Shown one piece after another: positions 22,471 to 34,333 of a stretch of DNA of 64,000 nucleotides. The position numbers and the translations under genes are program-made. Numbering within the stretch: the first letter of the stretch is position 1; every line of letters starts with the position of its first letter. Under the pieces are notes generated by a model, which made no database searches, was not told where the DNA came from, and saw nothing but the letters and a program-made list of their open reading frames with translations. Source of the DNA: Trichosporon coremiiforme (taxonomy: Eukaryota > Basidiomycota > Tremellomycetes > Trichosporonales > Trichosporonaceae); contig BCJJ01000001.1 of NCBI GenBank assembly GCA_039545355.1, positions 299,760 through 363,759 of the forward strand. The letters are read 5' to 3'.

Positions 22471-23275
22471 TGTCGACTGAAATGCCCCGCCGCCGCCTTC
22501 TACCTCACAACTCTGTGTACGTCAACGATCGTCCGTGATCGGACCAACGCGGTGCTCATCACTCTTCTGCCCCTATGCCTCCTACGAGCTGTACCAGAAC
22601 GCGGGAGCCGTAGAGTTCCCGCCGGCGAGCTCCCGCGCCGGCATCCTCGTGACCCTTGCCGTCATCGTCGGCGTCATGCGTCATGTGGACCTCACAGCGG
22701 AGCTCAAGCGTACGGTCCCCTGACGCAGTGCCTGAGTGCCGGTGGCGGCGTACCAGTGTCATGGCAGGCCGTGTCGGACTCGGCGTCGAACTGCCACATC
22801 CGAATGAGGGCCGCGGCAGAGGCTGCTCTTCGGACCGAGACGCCGGTGTTCGAAGGATTGGTAGAGGTCTGACGGTCACCTAGGTCCGGCGGCCATCGCT
22901 GCCCGCTGCGATGACGATAAGCTTCTATCTCCGCAGTCGTCATGATTGGAGTTGCATGGGGCAGGCACCTCCCGGATCGAAGTGAAGTAGCAGTAGCAGC
23001 TCCTTTGTGGAGTGGCCTACAGCCGTTGTCGCGACTCGTTCGTCCGGGGCTGTCTGCGAGAGGCTTCATGACGTCAACCAAGGTCGTTAGTGTTGTCCAG
23101 ACGAGAGTCAGCTCGAAAATGGCGCAAGATCAGCGGCGCGGCGAGGGTTCAGGAGGTAACAGGCAGCGGCTCAAAGGCAGAGACGGAAGACGCCGATGAG
23201 ATGGCAAGCGGGCCGCGCCGTGCGCTCCCTGTTCATCTCTTGCTGCTTGTTCTGTGGATTCGATGCGTCTCAGAA
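22471..23275. other. Intergenic region, promoter of the secreted protein
   Basis: A plus-strand frame (22535-22723) and its antisense both stay open, as often happens in GC-rich DNA, and neither has clear splice sites or similarity that I recognise. The right end is the promoter of the 23.4-kb gene. Confidence 0.35.
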
Positions 23276-23276
23276 A

Positions 23277-23284
23277 GGTATATA
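23277..23284 (+). promoter_or_regulatory. TATA box of the 23.4-kb secreted protein
   Basis: TATATAAG stands about 90 nt before the ATG at 23370, matching the spacing of the TATA box in the paralogue at 11.1 kb. Confidence 0.7.
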
Positions 23285-23369
23285 AGAGAGGTCGAAGGAC
23301 GTCTTCTAGCTCATCAGTCTCGACAAGACTTCCTCCCCTACTCAGCAACACACCAAGCTCAGCCACAAC

Positions 23370-24071
23370 ATGATTCTTCTTCCCATTCTTGCTGTCCTCC
23401 TCCCCCTCTCCCTCGGGATGCCCGTTGACGGGCACGACTCGCGCTCCCCCGAGCGCCGCGACCTGGACGCCTGGCTGTCTGTCGCGAAGGAAGGCGACAT
23501 CCTCTCCTCCGGCGGGAGCTTCTACTAGCTCGTGACGCCTCACAACGCGACCCTCGCGAAGCGTCAGGGCACGGGCTCGTGCCCTAACGCCGAATACCGC
23601 AAGACAGAGGTGGAGAGCACCGAGCTGGTCTGGTCAGGCTATACGCCCCGGCACTGCCACGACTGTTCCGGGTCTACGGGAACGTGCACCTACGCCGAGG
23701 AAGTCGGCTGGGAAACCTCCTATACCATTTCCTTCGGGCTCGACGCGAGCCTTGCCGGCCAGGTCGCAAGCGACATCACGGGCAACGCCGGGCTCAACTT
23801 CGGGTACGAATGGACGCAGTCCTTCTCTGGCTCGGCGACGGCCGACTGCGAGTTCCCGGGCGGCACGTACGGGCGTTTCCTGGTGCAGACCAAGATCGGG
23901 ATCGCCAACACCAAGAGCAGGCTCTGCAAGAGCAGCTGCATCAATGAGAGCTGCGGCGAGTGGGAATACGGCCGCATAGAGTACCCGATCAAGGACGGGA
24001 ATGGACTCGCTGTCGACGGGACTAAGTGCGAGACGGTCGATTCCGAGGAGGCTTGCCATGCGGGCATTTGA
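23370..24071 (+). pseudogene. Secreted Cys-rich protein gene with one in-frame TAG
   Basis: From the ATG at 23370 the frame gives a signal peptide (MILLPILAVLLPLSLG) and a propeptide. It meets TAG at 23526-23528, codon 53, and then stays open for 180 codons to 24071. The paralogue at 10.5 kb has a Glu codon at the aligned position, so a single substitution is the likely cause. Downstream lies a Kex2-like TLAKR site and a mature domain of about 165 residues with ten or so Cys and a long Ser/Gly/Thr-alternating stretch that looks like amphipathic beta strands. No other break is present, so the mutation is recent, or the stop is read through, or this strain alone carries it. No family is assigned; a pore-forming or effector-type role would be speculation. 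Confidence 0.65.
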
Positions 24072-24184
24072 GCCGCTGCAGGGCGTTCACTCGGTCGTAC
24101 CGCTCTAACCCGACAGCGGTCAGAACGTAACCATCAGTGAAAGAAGAAGTTAGTAAACGGAGTAATGCAAAGTATGAGCGTGTT

Positions 24185-24480
24185 CAGATCATCTGCATTC
24201 CGTCTGGGGCTTGTCAGAATGCCACAATAAGGCTGCGGACTCACCTCTGGACATCGGAAGCAGGTGGTATACTGTGAATAGGAGAGTGCGTCAGCTCCTA
24301 GGCAGGGGGCTCACCTCGGTCCGCTCGGACCATGACCCGGATGAAAGTGCAGAAGAGAAGAGGTTGAAACTTGGGGTGTTCACTGCGGGTGGGTAAGTAG
24401 ACGAGTTCCGATTCCCGTCTGGTGTCACGTGACTCCTCCTGCAAAGAGCTATCCAGCCGTTGTCGGAGACCGGAACCAAA
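24185..24480 (-). other. Candidate last exons of a small gene, minus strand
   Basis: A GTGAGC donor near 24313 and a TTCACAG acceptor near 24271 enclose a 43-nt intron with a GCTGAC branch site. The 27-nt exon that follows (24270-24244) ends at GTGAGT, and a second intron of about 41 nt with a TTCTGAC branch ends in CCCCAG near 24203. Two textbook introns flanking a tiny exon are unlikely by chance. The last exon soon meets a stop in each phase. The upstream frame (24488-24291) may be the preceding exon. Product unknown. Confidence 0.35.
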
Positions 24481-25740
24481 CAACCCATCCCTGCCCCTCC
24501 TTTCTGCGAGTGGTCACCCGAAGCACCCGAAGACGTCAGTCCGAAGCGGCGGGCGCCTGCGGAGGTCGCGGCACGTTCACGCCATAGCCCACTGTCACAA
24601 ACCTCAGTCCGATCATGGAGGTGAGCCTGGGCTGTACCTTGAGGCGATGGTTGCGGGCGTGTCTGCGGTCCGGCGTGCCCGTCGAAGACTACGCGGCACC
24701 GCTTGTACCGCTAGCTGTATCGTCTGGCTTTCAGCGACCCGGGTCGTTGGGGTCAGTGCATCGCTGCAGGAAATCTAGCATTGATGGCGAGCGCACCATG
24801 AGCCGCAGACTGCGTCGCCCTCTTCACTTTTCTAGCGAGCGTCGGGTGAGATCGACACAAGGGGGAACCAAGCAAGTCGTTCCTGATATTCTCTCACGAC
24901 CAGAGCGAGAAGAGATATCAGGCTATCAGGCAGATCGCATCACAGACCAATAGACAGCTGGCCGAAGCAATCCGCGCCTGTGGACGGTGGACATCATCTA
25001 AATGCGAGTACGCTGGGGCAAGGGCAGGCTGGTGCAGACTTACGCATCTCCGCAATCCAAGCTCGTCAAGCATGCGCCGTCTCCTTCCGTCCCTGAACAG
25101 CACGTGCCGAAAGAACTCTGGTCAAACTCTGGTCCGCGCTTCCTCGGGCAGACAGCATGTCTCAGCTATGACCCTGATTCCAGGCCCCGACTGCTCGGAC
25201 GGAACGTCCCGCGGAAGTGCACGGCTGGGCGCGTTAGCTGGTTTAGCTGGCGGTGTGTTTCGGAGGGCATACGTCACTCGGCTTGGAGCTGCTTGTGGCT
25301 TTTTGCGGCTCGATAAGCAACGAAGTATCAGCTCGTGTCCACCTCACTCACTGGGGGCTTCTACACCTGACAGACTGCACCGCTGCCGCTTCTCTGCTGC
25401 TGCGTCGAGCTCAGCTTCGCTGCTCAGCAGCGCCGTTACGCTTGTCCGGCTCGGCTTCGCCTTGCACCTCCAGTGTCCCAGTTGCAATGCCAATATGCAT
25501 ATGTAACCTAGTCGTAAAATGCAAGAAATGCGTTTGTTTGGAAAAATGCGAGATGTGTCGATTAAAGAGGATGGAGAGCTATTATACATCTTATAAGGGG
25601 CGGAAGGTGGCTATGGTGGTGGTGTGTGGTGTGTGGTGGAAGGAGGGTAGAGTGCGATAAGATGTGGTGGAGGGAGGGATTAGGGAGGTGGTCGGAGTCG
25701 AGGGTTGAGAGGGATGCCGGCGCTCGCTATGCTCGCGCGC
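24481..25740. other. Intergenic region
   Basis: About 1.25 kb with only short frames of ordinary composition on both strands. A minus-strand piece near 25100-25040 ends at a GTAAGT donor and might belong to the candidate gene to its left, but no clear chain of exons connects them. The right end is the 3' flank of the four-helix protein gene. Confidence 0.35.
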
Positions 25741-26312
25741 TTAGTGCTTGGGAGCCACCTCCTCCTCCTTCTCGATGACGGGGACGTTGCCGAGGGGCTC
25801 GGACCAGGACGAGTTGGTGGTGGAGACGATCATGGCGATGATGGCCATCCAGAAGAGGTTCCAGATCCAGAGAACCCAGGCCATGCCCATGGTACCGCGG
25901 AGGACGCCCTGGCAGTCGTGGGCCTCGGGCGTGTCGCCGGGGCAATAGCCGTCGCCGTGGCGCTTGCCGAGGACAGTGATGGCGATCGAGGTACCGAAGC
26001 AGTAGAGCATGAGGAGGCCGTTGACGATGAACATGTTGCGGACAGAGTAGAGCTTGGAGTGCGACTTGAGGAAGTAGACGAACATGTAGAGCATCTGCAC
26101 GATCGCGCAGACCATCTGAGCAACGACGGCGGCGGGGTACGAGTGGAACAGCTCCTTGTCACGGTGGATCATGACAATACAGATGATGAACGACGTGTAC
26201 GCGAACACGAGCAGAGAGCCGTTCATCGGACCCTTGAGAGTGACGGTGCTGGTTGTCAGCGGCTGAGACTTGCTCGCGATCAAGAGATGACTTACGGAGA
26301 GTACCTGGCCAT
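25741..26312 (-). CDS. Four-helix (MARVEL-like) membrane protein
   Basis: Exons 26312-26296 and 26248-25741 join to 175 codons (174 aa) across a 47-nt intron with GTAAGT, GCTGAC and CCAG. Four hydrophobic segments are visible: SLLVFAYTSFIICIVMI, AQMVCAIVQMLYMFVYF, MFIVNGLLMLYCFGTSIAI and a C-terminal MAWVLWIWNLFWMAIIAMIV. Two Cys in the last loop (YCPGD, DCQG) could form a disulphide. The tail is acidic then basic (EKEEEVAPKH). Size and topology fit MARVEL or tetraspan proteins of fungal plasma membranes; the exact family is inferred. The first exon is only 17 nt, and the leader carries a GGT repeat. Confidence 0.8.
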
Positions 26313-26471
26313 GGTGGTGGTGGTGGTGGCTGTGGAGGGGTAGGTGAGGACTAAGGTGGTGGTAGGGAGGTAGCTATAAGAGTGTGGGTGACGGTCGCAA
26401 CCCAGCTGTTAAGGAGAGGACACAGTGAAGGATGAGGATGAGAGGATGAGGGACAGTCGTGACCGAGGGCG

Positions 26472-26477
26472 TATATA
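26472..26477 (-). promoter_or_regulatory. Possible TATA box of the four-helix protein gene
   Basis: TATATA lies about 160 nt upstream of the ATG at 26312. The distance is long but allows a leader of ordinary length; support is sequence only. Confidence 0.4.
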
Positions 26478-28439
26478 CTTATATTCCTTCTCGTCCTTGT
26501 CGTGTTTGGCTGATGTGCTCCAGTCCTCTTGCATAGTTGCTCTCAGCGGTAGGCTCGAAGGCCCTACGGTGCATCCCAGCTTGGTGCTACTCCTCCACGG
26601 CCGTGGTCGTAACTCGTCTACAGCTGCTGTTTAGTCATGACGGCCTATTGGGGATTACCCCGGCTCAGGGACGAGCCTGTTCCTGGCTGACTGGCCGACC
26701 GAACTTGCCCTTGAGAGGAGAGCGTCCGCCGCGCACGAAAGACAGAAGCCAGAGAACCACGAGGCAGGACTCGACTTTCCCTGAGTTCTTCATTCTGTGA
26801 CCCTGAGACTCACTCAGCAGCGAAAGCAGACGACGACGGCCAACGGATGGCAAGCTTGCAAGCTGGATTTTTTTGTTTGCTTCGGCGTCACGGCCCCCCC
26901 CCCTCCCTCTTCCTTGCCTGCTGCTTAGTCTGAAGGAGCATGCCGTCATTTCGCAAGAGTGGTGCTTGTACTGCAGACGCTCCAGTCACAGAAGTCGGGA
27001 AGTTAGACGGCAGCTTGCTTGACAATCATCCAGAACCACAAAGACTGCTTCTCGCTTTGTCATCGAGGACCGTCACGAGGTCGGACCTGCCCAGATCTGC
27101 GCCGCCCCATCTACCAGAGCTGCACATGCTCATGTCCGAATCCAGTAACTCGACCTCTCGCAGGAATGGCCAGTACTTCTGAATACGACAATCGACGATT
27201 CGTGCGAGTGACGATGATGGGCCGTAAGCCAGGGCCATAAGGGACGGCACCAGGGCAGGGGTTCTGTGGGAGTCAGTTTCGGTGCTTCGGTCTAAGGCCC
27301 GTGTCCTTCTTCTGTTTGCTCTGCGCCGCACCCGTCCGGTCCGGAAGGCTTGCAGCCTTAGAGAGGCTGGCTTGGACGGAGGAGCGGAGTGATTTGGTCG
27401 GAACTCAGGCACGTCTCTGGGCTTGTCCCTGCGACGGTGGCGATAGAGCGACGCACACCTCGCAACCTCCGCGGCCGTCGTCACCGCTCACCTTTCTTCG
27501 TGTAAGCTGAACTCTGCAGTGAAAGCAAACCGTGATGACGGGCGGGAGTGCGTAGACATGGCTTATCAGCACATGGGCGGACATGTGAGAACACAACCGT
27601 CATGTAAAGTCATCTTCGAGACAAATTTGTTGAGTGGGTCTGGTTGAGCATGTGGACCACCTTTCTGCAGGATAGCGGGTGCGATCGAGGATCGAGACCA
27701 TCTCCGCTCCGCGAAGACCGCACCGTCAAGCGAATGCGATCATGACTTCTGACTCGTCATCGGAGCTGCCGAGTTGTGTCCCTGAGGCTTCTGCCAACTT
27801 CCGAACAAAACTGAAACCTTTACACCCAGCCAGGCGCTTGTCCTCTCGAGCACCTGATGTACCTGGGAGGGCCGGTGCTGCCGTGCCGACCTTACCGCCG
27901 ACGTCATCCGCCCAAGCCACCCGATGCGGCGGCGGAGCGACGTAGCTCGGTCAGCGCCGTTCCTTACTCTTCTTCGCCTGCAGCACTGAATGCATAAGGA
28001 TGTGCGTTGTTACTATACATGGTCGAGCGCGGCCGAGAGGGCCCTCTGCTTCCTTCACCTCTCCTCTCCGATCACGTGCCGCTCTCATCCTGACAGCCCA
28101 CTCGCGTGCCTCCGCCGTGCTCGATACTAGCTTCCTCACAATCGCGAGACCGCTCACTATGCTCGCGCTTTCAGCTAACAGTACACTTCCCCTCCCATAT
28201 ATGCTGTCTATGGAGCTAGGCTGGCACAAATGATCGCGTGCCGCTCAACAGTCGTCATTATTAGTCTAGAGTTAGGGATAAAGATGCAGGTGGTCGGCGT
28301 GGAGCGGTATGCCAAGCGGCTCGGCTCGTCGTCAATGGCGAAAAGGCAGACGCGTCACGGCACCAGTCGCAGAAATCTGCCACCAGAGCGGCTACGCGTG
28401 CCATACCCGCGGCGGATCTGGCGGTCCCGGCGCACGCGA
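26478..28439. other. Intergenic region of about 2 kb
   Basis: No gene is convincing. A minus-strand frame at 27484-27026 has a mildly protein-like C-terminal half but no splice signals or start that I trust. The sequence contains poly-C and poly-T runs near 26872-26906. Confidence 0.4.
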
Positions 28440-31400
28440 CTACCACGGGTTCTCCAGGGCCATCTTCTCCTCGTCGGCAGCGCGCTTGTTCCACCCTGCG
28501 GCGTGGGCTGGCTCGCCGATGGGGCTGGGGCCGAGAGCGCCCATACCAGAGCTCGCGAAGGGGTTCGTGAACTCGGCGGGGTGCGGGCGCGCAGGCGGCG
28601 CCATCAGGTTGCCGTCCATGTCATACGAGCCCGATGGTGGCAGCGGGGAGTGCGAGCCGGACGGCGACGTGCTCGACGCCCACGCGTTGAAGCCGAACAG
28701 ACCCTTTGGCGGAGGCGACGGAGCTCGCGCGGGGCTGGCGGCAAGGTTCGGGCTCGACTCCGGCCACACAGGCCGGTCCCAGGCGTCCTGGACTGAGAGC
28801 TTCTGCGCCGTGATCGCAATGTCGCCGTCGTCATCGACTGGCAGGCCGAGTGCACTGCTGTCCCGTCCGTCGAACGCAGAGTTGCTGCGCTGAGGAGCTG
28901 GCGGCGTCGGTGTCTCGTCCGGCGTCGGTGGGAGTGGCGGCGGCGCAGAGCCAGTGCGCCCCAGCGGCGATGGTAAACGTACGATCGGCACGGGGCGCGG
29001 GCTCGCCGCATCGGACGGTTTGTCCGGGTCGACGTCCTTGCCGAGCTCTCGCGAAATCGCCGCGAAATCGAAGCCAGCAGTAGCGGGGATACGGCTGATA
29101 GCCTCCTTCTCCGCGGCGACGACGGCCTCGGCTGCCTCAATGTCCGCCTGACTTGGGCGCTCGCCTAGGTCGGCCTCCTCTGGCTCCTCCAACACGGCGC
29201 CGTCCTTGCCGCCTGCCATGCCGACACTTCCAGCGGGGTGCTCCTCGCGCGGCGGGAGCATGTCGTCCTCGTCGATGTCGTTGTACGTGCTGCTGACACG
29301 CCCCGACGCGGTGCCCGACATGGTACTACCACTGTCGTCTGAGCCGCGTCGCTTCGTCTTTTTCTTCCGGCGCGGGAAGATGCCGAGGATCTTCTTCTTC
29401 CGACGAGCCTCTTCCTCCTCCTCTGTGATACGCTCGTTGACCGACATGTCCACCTCGGGGTCCTGTTTGTCAGTTTCCTATCGCAGCAAGACAACTCACA
29501 TCTGGCTCGTCGAACTCGTTAGAGGTACACGGGAAGCCCGCCTTGATGAGGAGTTGCGGCATGGATGAGCGGTAGCTCATATGACCCGTAATGCAATCCG
29601 TGACATCGAGGTTCTCGAGACCGGGAACCATCTCAACGGGGCGCAGGCCAGCAACCGTGTTCAGTCCACCGGTCGTCGCACGGAAGAGGTAGCCGAGAAC
29701 CCAGTCATTGGTCGCGTAGCCGTTCACAAAGCGGCCAGCGACGACGGAGCGCGCCTCGAGCCACGTCTGGCGGTTTGCCGTGACGGTGCTGCCGAAGATG
29801 TACACGTCCTGGACGATGCCGTACGCCTTCTGGCGGTGCAGCTCGAGGAGGGCGTAAAAAATAACTCGGGAGCCAAGGGAGAATCCAATCAGCGACGTGG
29901 GTCGGATGCCGGCGTGTCGTGCTATGAGCGCGTCGGCGAGGACCAGTCCGGCCGCTCTGGATCGATCGAGGGCGTTCGCCCACGGGTTATCGATAAGGTA
30001 TCCCAGTTTGGTCAGGAGCAGGGGCCACTGCAGCGCACTCATGAGCGCCGTCATGATCGTGGCCTGCAGCACTTGCTGAGAGACCTGGGTCAGCACTTCC
30101 GTGCCGATAATCTTCAGCGCGCCTCCCATCTCGCTCATCATCTCGGGTTCCCACAATACAGAAAACACGTCCCCGACTGCAGAGTCGAGGACCGAGAACG
30201 GCAGCCTCACGTCGTCCACCTTACTCGCCATGAAGCCTCCGACGGTGATGTAGCAAGATACTCGCTTGTTGTTGTGCAACGGCTTGAACTCGAACGTTCG
30301 CACCTCGCGCGTTCTTCGCGCCATGCCGCGTCCGGCAATGTTCGCGCCCGTGACCACTCCCGTCGTCGTGATGATGGCCGCGCCACCAGCACCGGCGAGG
30401 AAGCCGGTCGTGCCCGTGATACCAATGGTACCGAGAGCCGCACCGAGACCGGCACCGATGACAGGCGCCAGCAGACCGGCCGAAAGACCGATGACGAGAC
30501 CACCGCCGACGGCGGCGAGACCCATGAGCGCGTATCGTTTACGCTTGGCGGTCTTTGCTCGCGAGTCGATGACGTCGTCCTGCTCGAGCTGGCCAACGCT
30601 CTCCTCGAGCTCGAGCGCCTCCGTGACACGGTTCTCGAAGCGCACGATGTCCATCCAGCCGAATCCGAGGGCGTTCGCGACGCGCTCCAGGAAGGCTCGT
30701 GATCGCGCATCGTACAGCGAGTCAGCGACCAACACGAGGAATAGGTCGCAGAGCTGTTGTCAGCTAAGTCACAACATCCTGGAAGCTAACTTACCACTGT
30801 CCACCGGATGTCTAGCGTGATATTCTCGTCTGCCGTCGACATCGTGGTCGAGACGCCAGGCAGGGAGGGCATGTGCTCCGTGCCTTGCTTCAGCGGCTCG
30901 ACCGTCTGTACGTCTCCCGGCAGCTTGGTGTCGCCGGGGAGCTGCGTGTGGACGCCTCGCGGTGTGCCCTCCGCATCGCTGACTCCACCGCCCTTCGGCG
31001 TCTTGCTGGGGTCGGGCGACAGCCTTTCGCCACTGCCGAGTTTCGGCGTCTTGTTGACATCGGGCGACGGCGGTGCCTTCTCTGGCGGCGATGCCGGCGA
31101 GTCGAGACTACTCCGCCCGATGTCGCCGTCGTTGTCGAAGCTGCTGCCGATGTCTCCCCCGATGTCATCAGCGTCCTCTTTCGGCGGTGGCGGTGGTGGA
31201 GCGCCATCGTGCGACCCTCCGATGTCTCCCATGTCGCCCATGTCTCCATCGTCGAAGGGGTTGCCCGACGAGGAGAACAGGCTGCTGCCCTGCGATGTTG
31301 GCGGGGATAGCCGCCGGTCCTCGGCAGACTTTGGCGGAACCGCGGGTGGTGTCACTGGTGATGGGTCAACCTCTGCGTATGGGGGTGCCGGGTCGTGGCC

Positions 31401-32435
31401 GATGTCGTCACTCTCGGACCGCGTGTCGTTGTGATTTTCTTCGGCCCTGCGAGCCTGCTCTTCCTCGGCTTCCTTCCTCGCGACAGCCTGGCGCTCGGCC
31501 TCCTCGGCCTCCTCGATGTCGCGCTGCTTCCTCGCCTCGGGGTCGTAGTCGGGATTCTTGACCGTGTGCGTCGTCATGAGCGCCGGAACGAGGTCGGCAG
31601 GGTCGACGCCGTGCTCCTGCAATGACTCGATCATGTGCTGCTCTGTAGGTGTCAGTTGCCAGCACAGGTGACCGACTCACCTTCTCTCTCTACGTCCATG
31701 TGCTGAAACAGCCGAGCCATGATCTTGATCATCCAGATCTTCGCGCTCTTGACGACGGGCACGTCGGTTTCGCGCGCCTTGCCCTTGAGTAAGTTGCGCT
31801 GCTTCATCTTGTACCCCTCCCAGCCGCGGGACATGTCCTTGATCATGCGTCCCATGATGAGCTGGCACAGGCCGACGTAGGCGATACGCTGGCCCTCGGT
31901 CAACAAGTCCTTCGTCGCTTGCATCTGGGACAGCGGCGTCATGGCCTGGTTGTCGTCGAAGAGGTAGCGGGTGCGCATGTGGACTTCCTCGCTCTCCTCG
32001 TCCTCCTCGAGGCGCAGGCGCGTGTAGTCGCTCTCGTCGATCGAATTGCCCTTCTCGCGCCAGCTCTCCGATGCCAGAGTGTCGACCCCGAGCTCGAGAT
32101 GCTGGCCCGTCGCGTTCGACTGCGTCTTGTCTTCGCCATCATCGAGGCGCTCGGGCCGGTACCCGTAGCGCTTGTCGTCGATCGCGTCGAACTCGCTCGT
32201 GAAGTCGTTCGACCGCACGACCGGCATATCTGGAGGTGAGCAAGAATCATCGCCACCGAGCAGGGGTGGGAACTCCATCGCGCTTGACCATGGGCTTGAT
32301 CGTGCTCAATCGCCGCGCGATCGAAACTACCTCAAGGCCCATGGATCATGTCAACATACCCTGCCAACCGTCATCGTCGTCGAGGTCGGACCAAGATGAA
32401 GGGGGAGGTGCCAGTCCGCGCGGTGCGGGTGCCAT
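28440..32435 (-). CDS. DUF726 (TMCO4/Mil1-type) alpha/beta-hydrolase
   Basis: Five exons (32435-32360, 32229-31681, 31642-30795, 30753-29500, 29462-28440) sum to 1,250 codons. The N terminus carries the acidic WSDLDDDDGWQDMPVV motif seen in fungal members. A charged, Pro/Asp-rich linker follows. Around residues 563-620 is a long Gly/Ala/Ile hydrophobic stretch, the membrane-inserting region. The nucleophile elbow GFSLGSR (Ser at about 781) and the following GSTVTANRQTW region define the DUF726 hydrolase fold. The last 340 residues are a disordered Pro/Ser tail beginning with a Lys/Arg cluster. The yeast relative Mil1 binds the AP-1 adaptor; substrate is unknown. Introns are 130, 38, 41 and 37 nt. 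Confidence 0.92.
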
Positions 32436-32828
32436 GGCTGGGGCTTGCCTGCTGTGTGTGTCCGCGCGAGTGGAGAAGTGTGGTGTAAATGCAAGGAGCA
32501 AGTAAGTGGTGGTTGATAGAGTTATCACGTTGGAGGAATTCGACGCTGGTCGTGGTCGCTCGCGTGGCAAAGGGTCTCATAGGCCCATGCCCTTGCCACC
32601 ACCGGGGCCGCAGCTGCAGCGTCACCAAGCGCGCCAGGCCGCCGGCCCGCGGCCCACGACACCCGGCTCGCCCTTAATCGATCTCACCACAAGTGTTTCG
32701 CAAGTCCATAGCCTTGGGCTCCTCCAGCTGTAACATGCTTCACAGCGTCTCAAGTGTAGTGTGAGAATGCACTGCGCTGTGCATATCCTATGCTCTCTAA
32801 AGTCTATCTACGGCTCAAGCTCCAGGGT
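32436..32828. other. Region between the hydrolase and methyltransferase genes
   Basis: These 393 nt hold the 5' flank of the hydrolase gene and the 3' flank of the methyltransferase gene, both on the minus strand. No further gene is seen. Confidence 0.5.
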
Positions 32829-34128
32829 TCACAGATCCACCCCCGCTACCCAGATTTCGGTCTCTCCCGTCTTTTCGGCGCCCTGGACGCGATCGACCAA
32901 TACCGTCCGGATACCCCTATCGGCGAGCATGCCCCAGAGGTCGCGCTCGGCTTCGTCTCTCTGCTTATAAGCAAGCAGCAGTAACGGCGCTGGTCGTCCC
33001 TCTGACTTGAGGAGTCGCTCAAGCGTAGCGACGAGGCACGGGAACGAGGCCGTGTTGTACGTGACGTCGGCGGCGCTGATGTCAGCTTGTACCCAGTTTG
33101 CGAAGCTGGAGAAAGGGAGAATGCGAGACTTACAAGACGAGAGAGGGCCAGTCACTCTCCACCCAGTCGGGCATCGGCGCGTCCCAGTCCAGCACCTTTG
33201 CAGACACATCGACGCCGTTCAAGTCAATGTTCTGCTGCATGATCTCCATCGCCGAGTCTGCCGTCAGTTCGCGACGATCGCTCATAACTCACCCAGATCC
33301 GTCGCCGTTATCCTCGCCGTCGGGGCCAAGGGCGCCAGCGCAATGCTTACGAGCCCCGTCCCGCTGCCCAACTCGAGCACACTGTTACCCTCGATACGCT
33401 CCAGCACTCGTCGGGCTTCCTTGTGCGGGTGCGTCTGCGATAGGTACCGTCCCAACCAGGCGCTCAGAGCCAGACCTGAGTCCCACACTTTCTGCTTGTC
33501 AGCAACTACGGTACAGGCATAGCTCACCTTATCGAGATCGAAACTCGTCTGCTCGACGACCTTGAGCGCGCCATAGCTCGTGGGCCAGGACCGCGTGATC
33601 CGGCTCTGTTTCGGCGCTTCCTTCGCCTTGCCCTTGCCCTTCGACTGCTCCTTGCCCCTACCCTTTGCAGGCTTGCCCTTCGGATCAGACGGAGCCGCGG
33701 GAAGGAGCTCAATGCCCTCACTCCACACGCCGAGTACTCCCGGATCAGCGAGCAGCCGCTCTAACGGCACCGAGCTCGGGCCCTCTGCCGGCGGCGCAAT
33801 AAGACCCAGTCGCCAGAGCTCTCCAGCGCGGGCGCCTTTCGGCAGCGGAACGGGGATAGGCTTGTACGTGCTCATAGGTGGTTCGAAGGTCGTCAGCGGC
33901 TGAGTTGGGAGGGGTTGGGATGGCGGGTGCAGCCTGTGCCAGGTGTAGAGCACTTCGGTCGGGTTCTCGCGGAGTCTAAGGTCAGCTCGTCACTGGGAAC
34001 CCGGCAGCTTGTAGACGGTATACTCACTCTGTGCGCAGGTCATTCGCGACCTGGGGTGTGATCACTACCGGCTCGCCGAGCGGCGTCGCCACCGGCGGCG
34101 GTCGCAGGAAGGATAGGTACCAGTACAT
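32829..34128 (-). CDS. Family-16 (METTL21/Rrg1-type) methyltransferase
   Basis: Five exons (34128-34028, 33975-33528, 33491-33293, 33257-33134, 33075-32829) sum to 373 codons, joined by introns of 52, 36, 35 and 58 nt. The SAM-binding core is clear: KVWDSGLALSAWLG, motif I VLELGSGTGLVSIALA, ATDLG at the end of strand 2, ENIxLN-like QQNIDLNG, LDWD, and the catalytic-loop equivalent AADVTYNTASF followed by a helix and ERDLWGML. These are features of class I protein-lysine methyltransferases of the METTL21 group. An extra Lys/Gly-rich insert (residues about 110-140) is not part of the fold. The protein substrate cannot be told from sequence. Confidence 0.88.
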
Positions 34129-34333
34129 CCTCCTTTGGCTGCTGGTGGATGTCAACAACGGCGGCTGCGACGATCGGGCAACTTTTGGTCAACCTCCACA
34201 TCCATTGGGTAGAGGGTCACGTGTCGCCCCTTGCCGCGTGCCTTCCTCCAGCATCCTCAAGCGACGATTGTGCACTACGAGTTGAGACTAGTATACAAGT
34301 ACATCTGTTACCAAGAATACGTCTATGTCTACT

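Noticed and set aside
25705..26343. 212-codon open frame on the plus strand
   Set aside because: It is antisense to the four-helix membrane protein; the Asp/Glu/Val-rich composition mirrors hydrophobic codons on the other strand.
29581..30702. 373-codon open frame on the plus strand
   Set aside because: It is antisense to the DUF726 hydrolase core, and its Arg/Glu-rich product has no family features.
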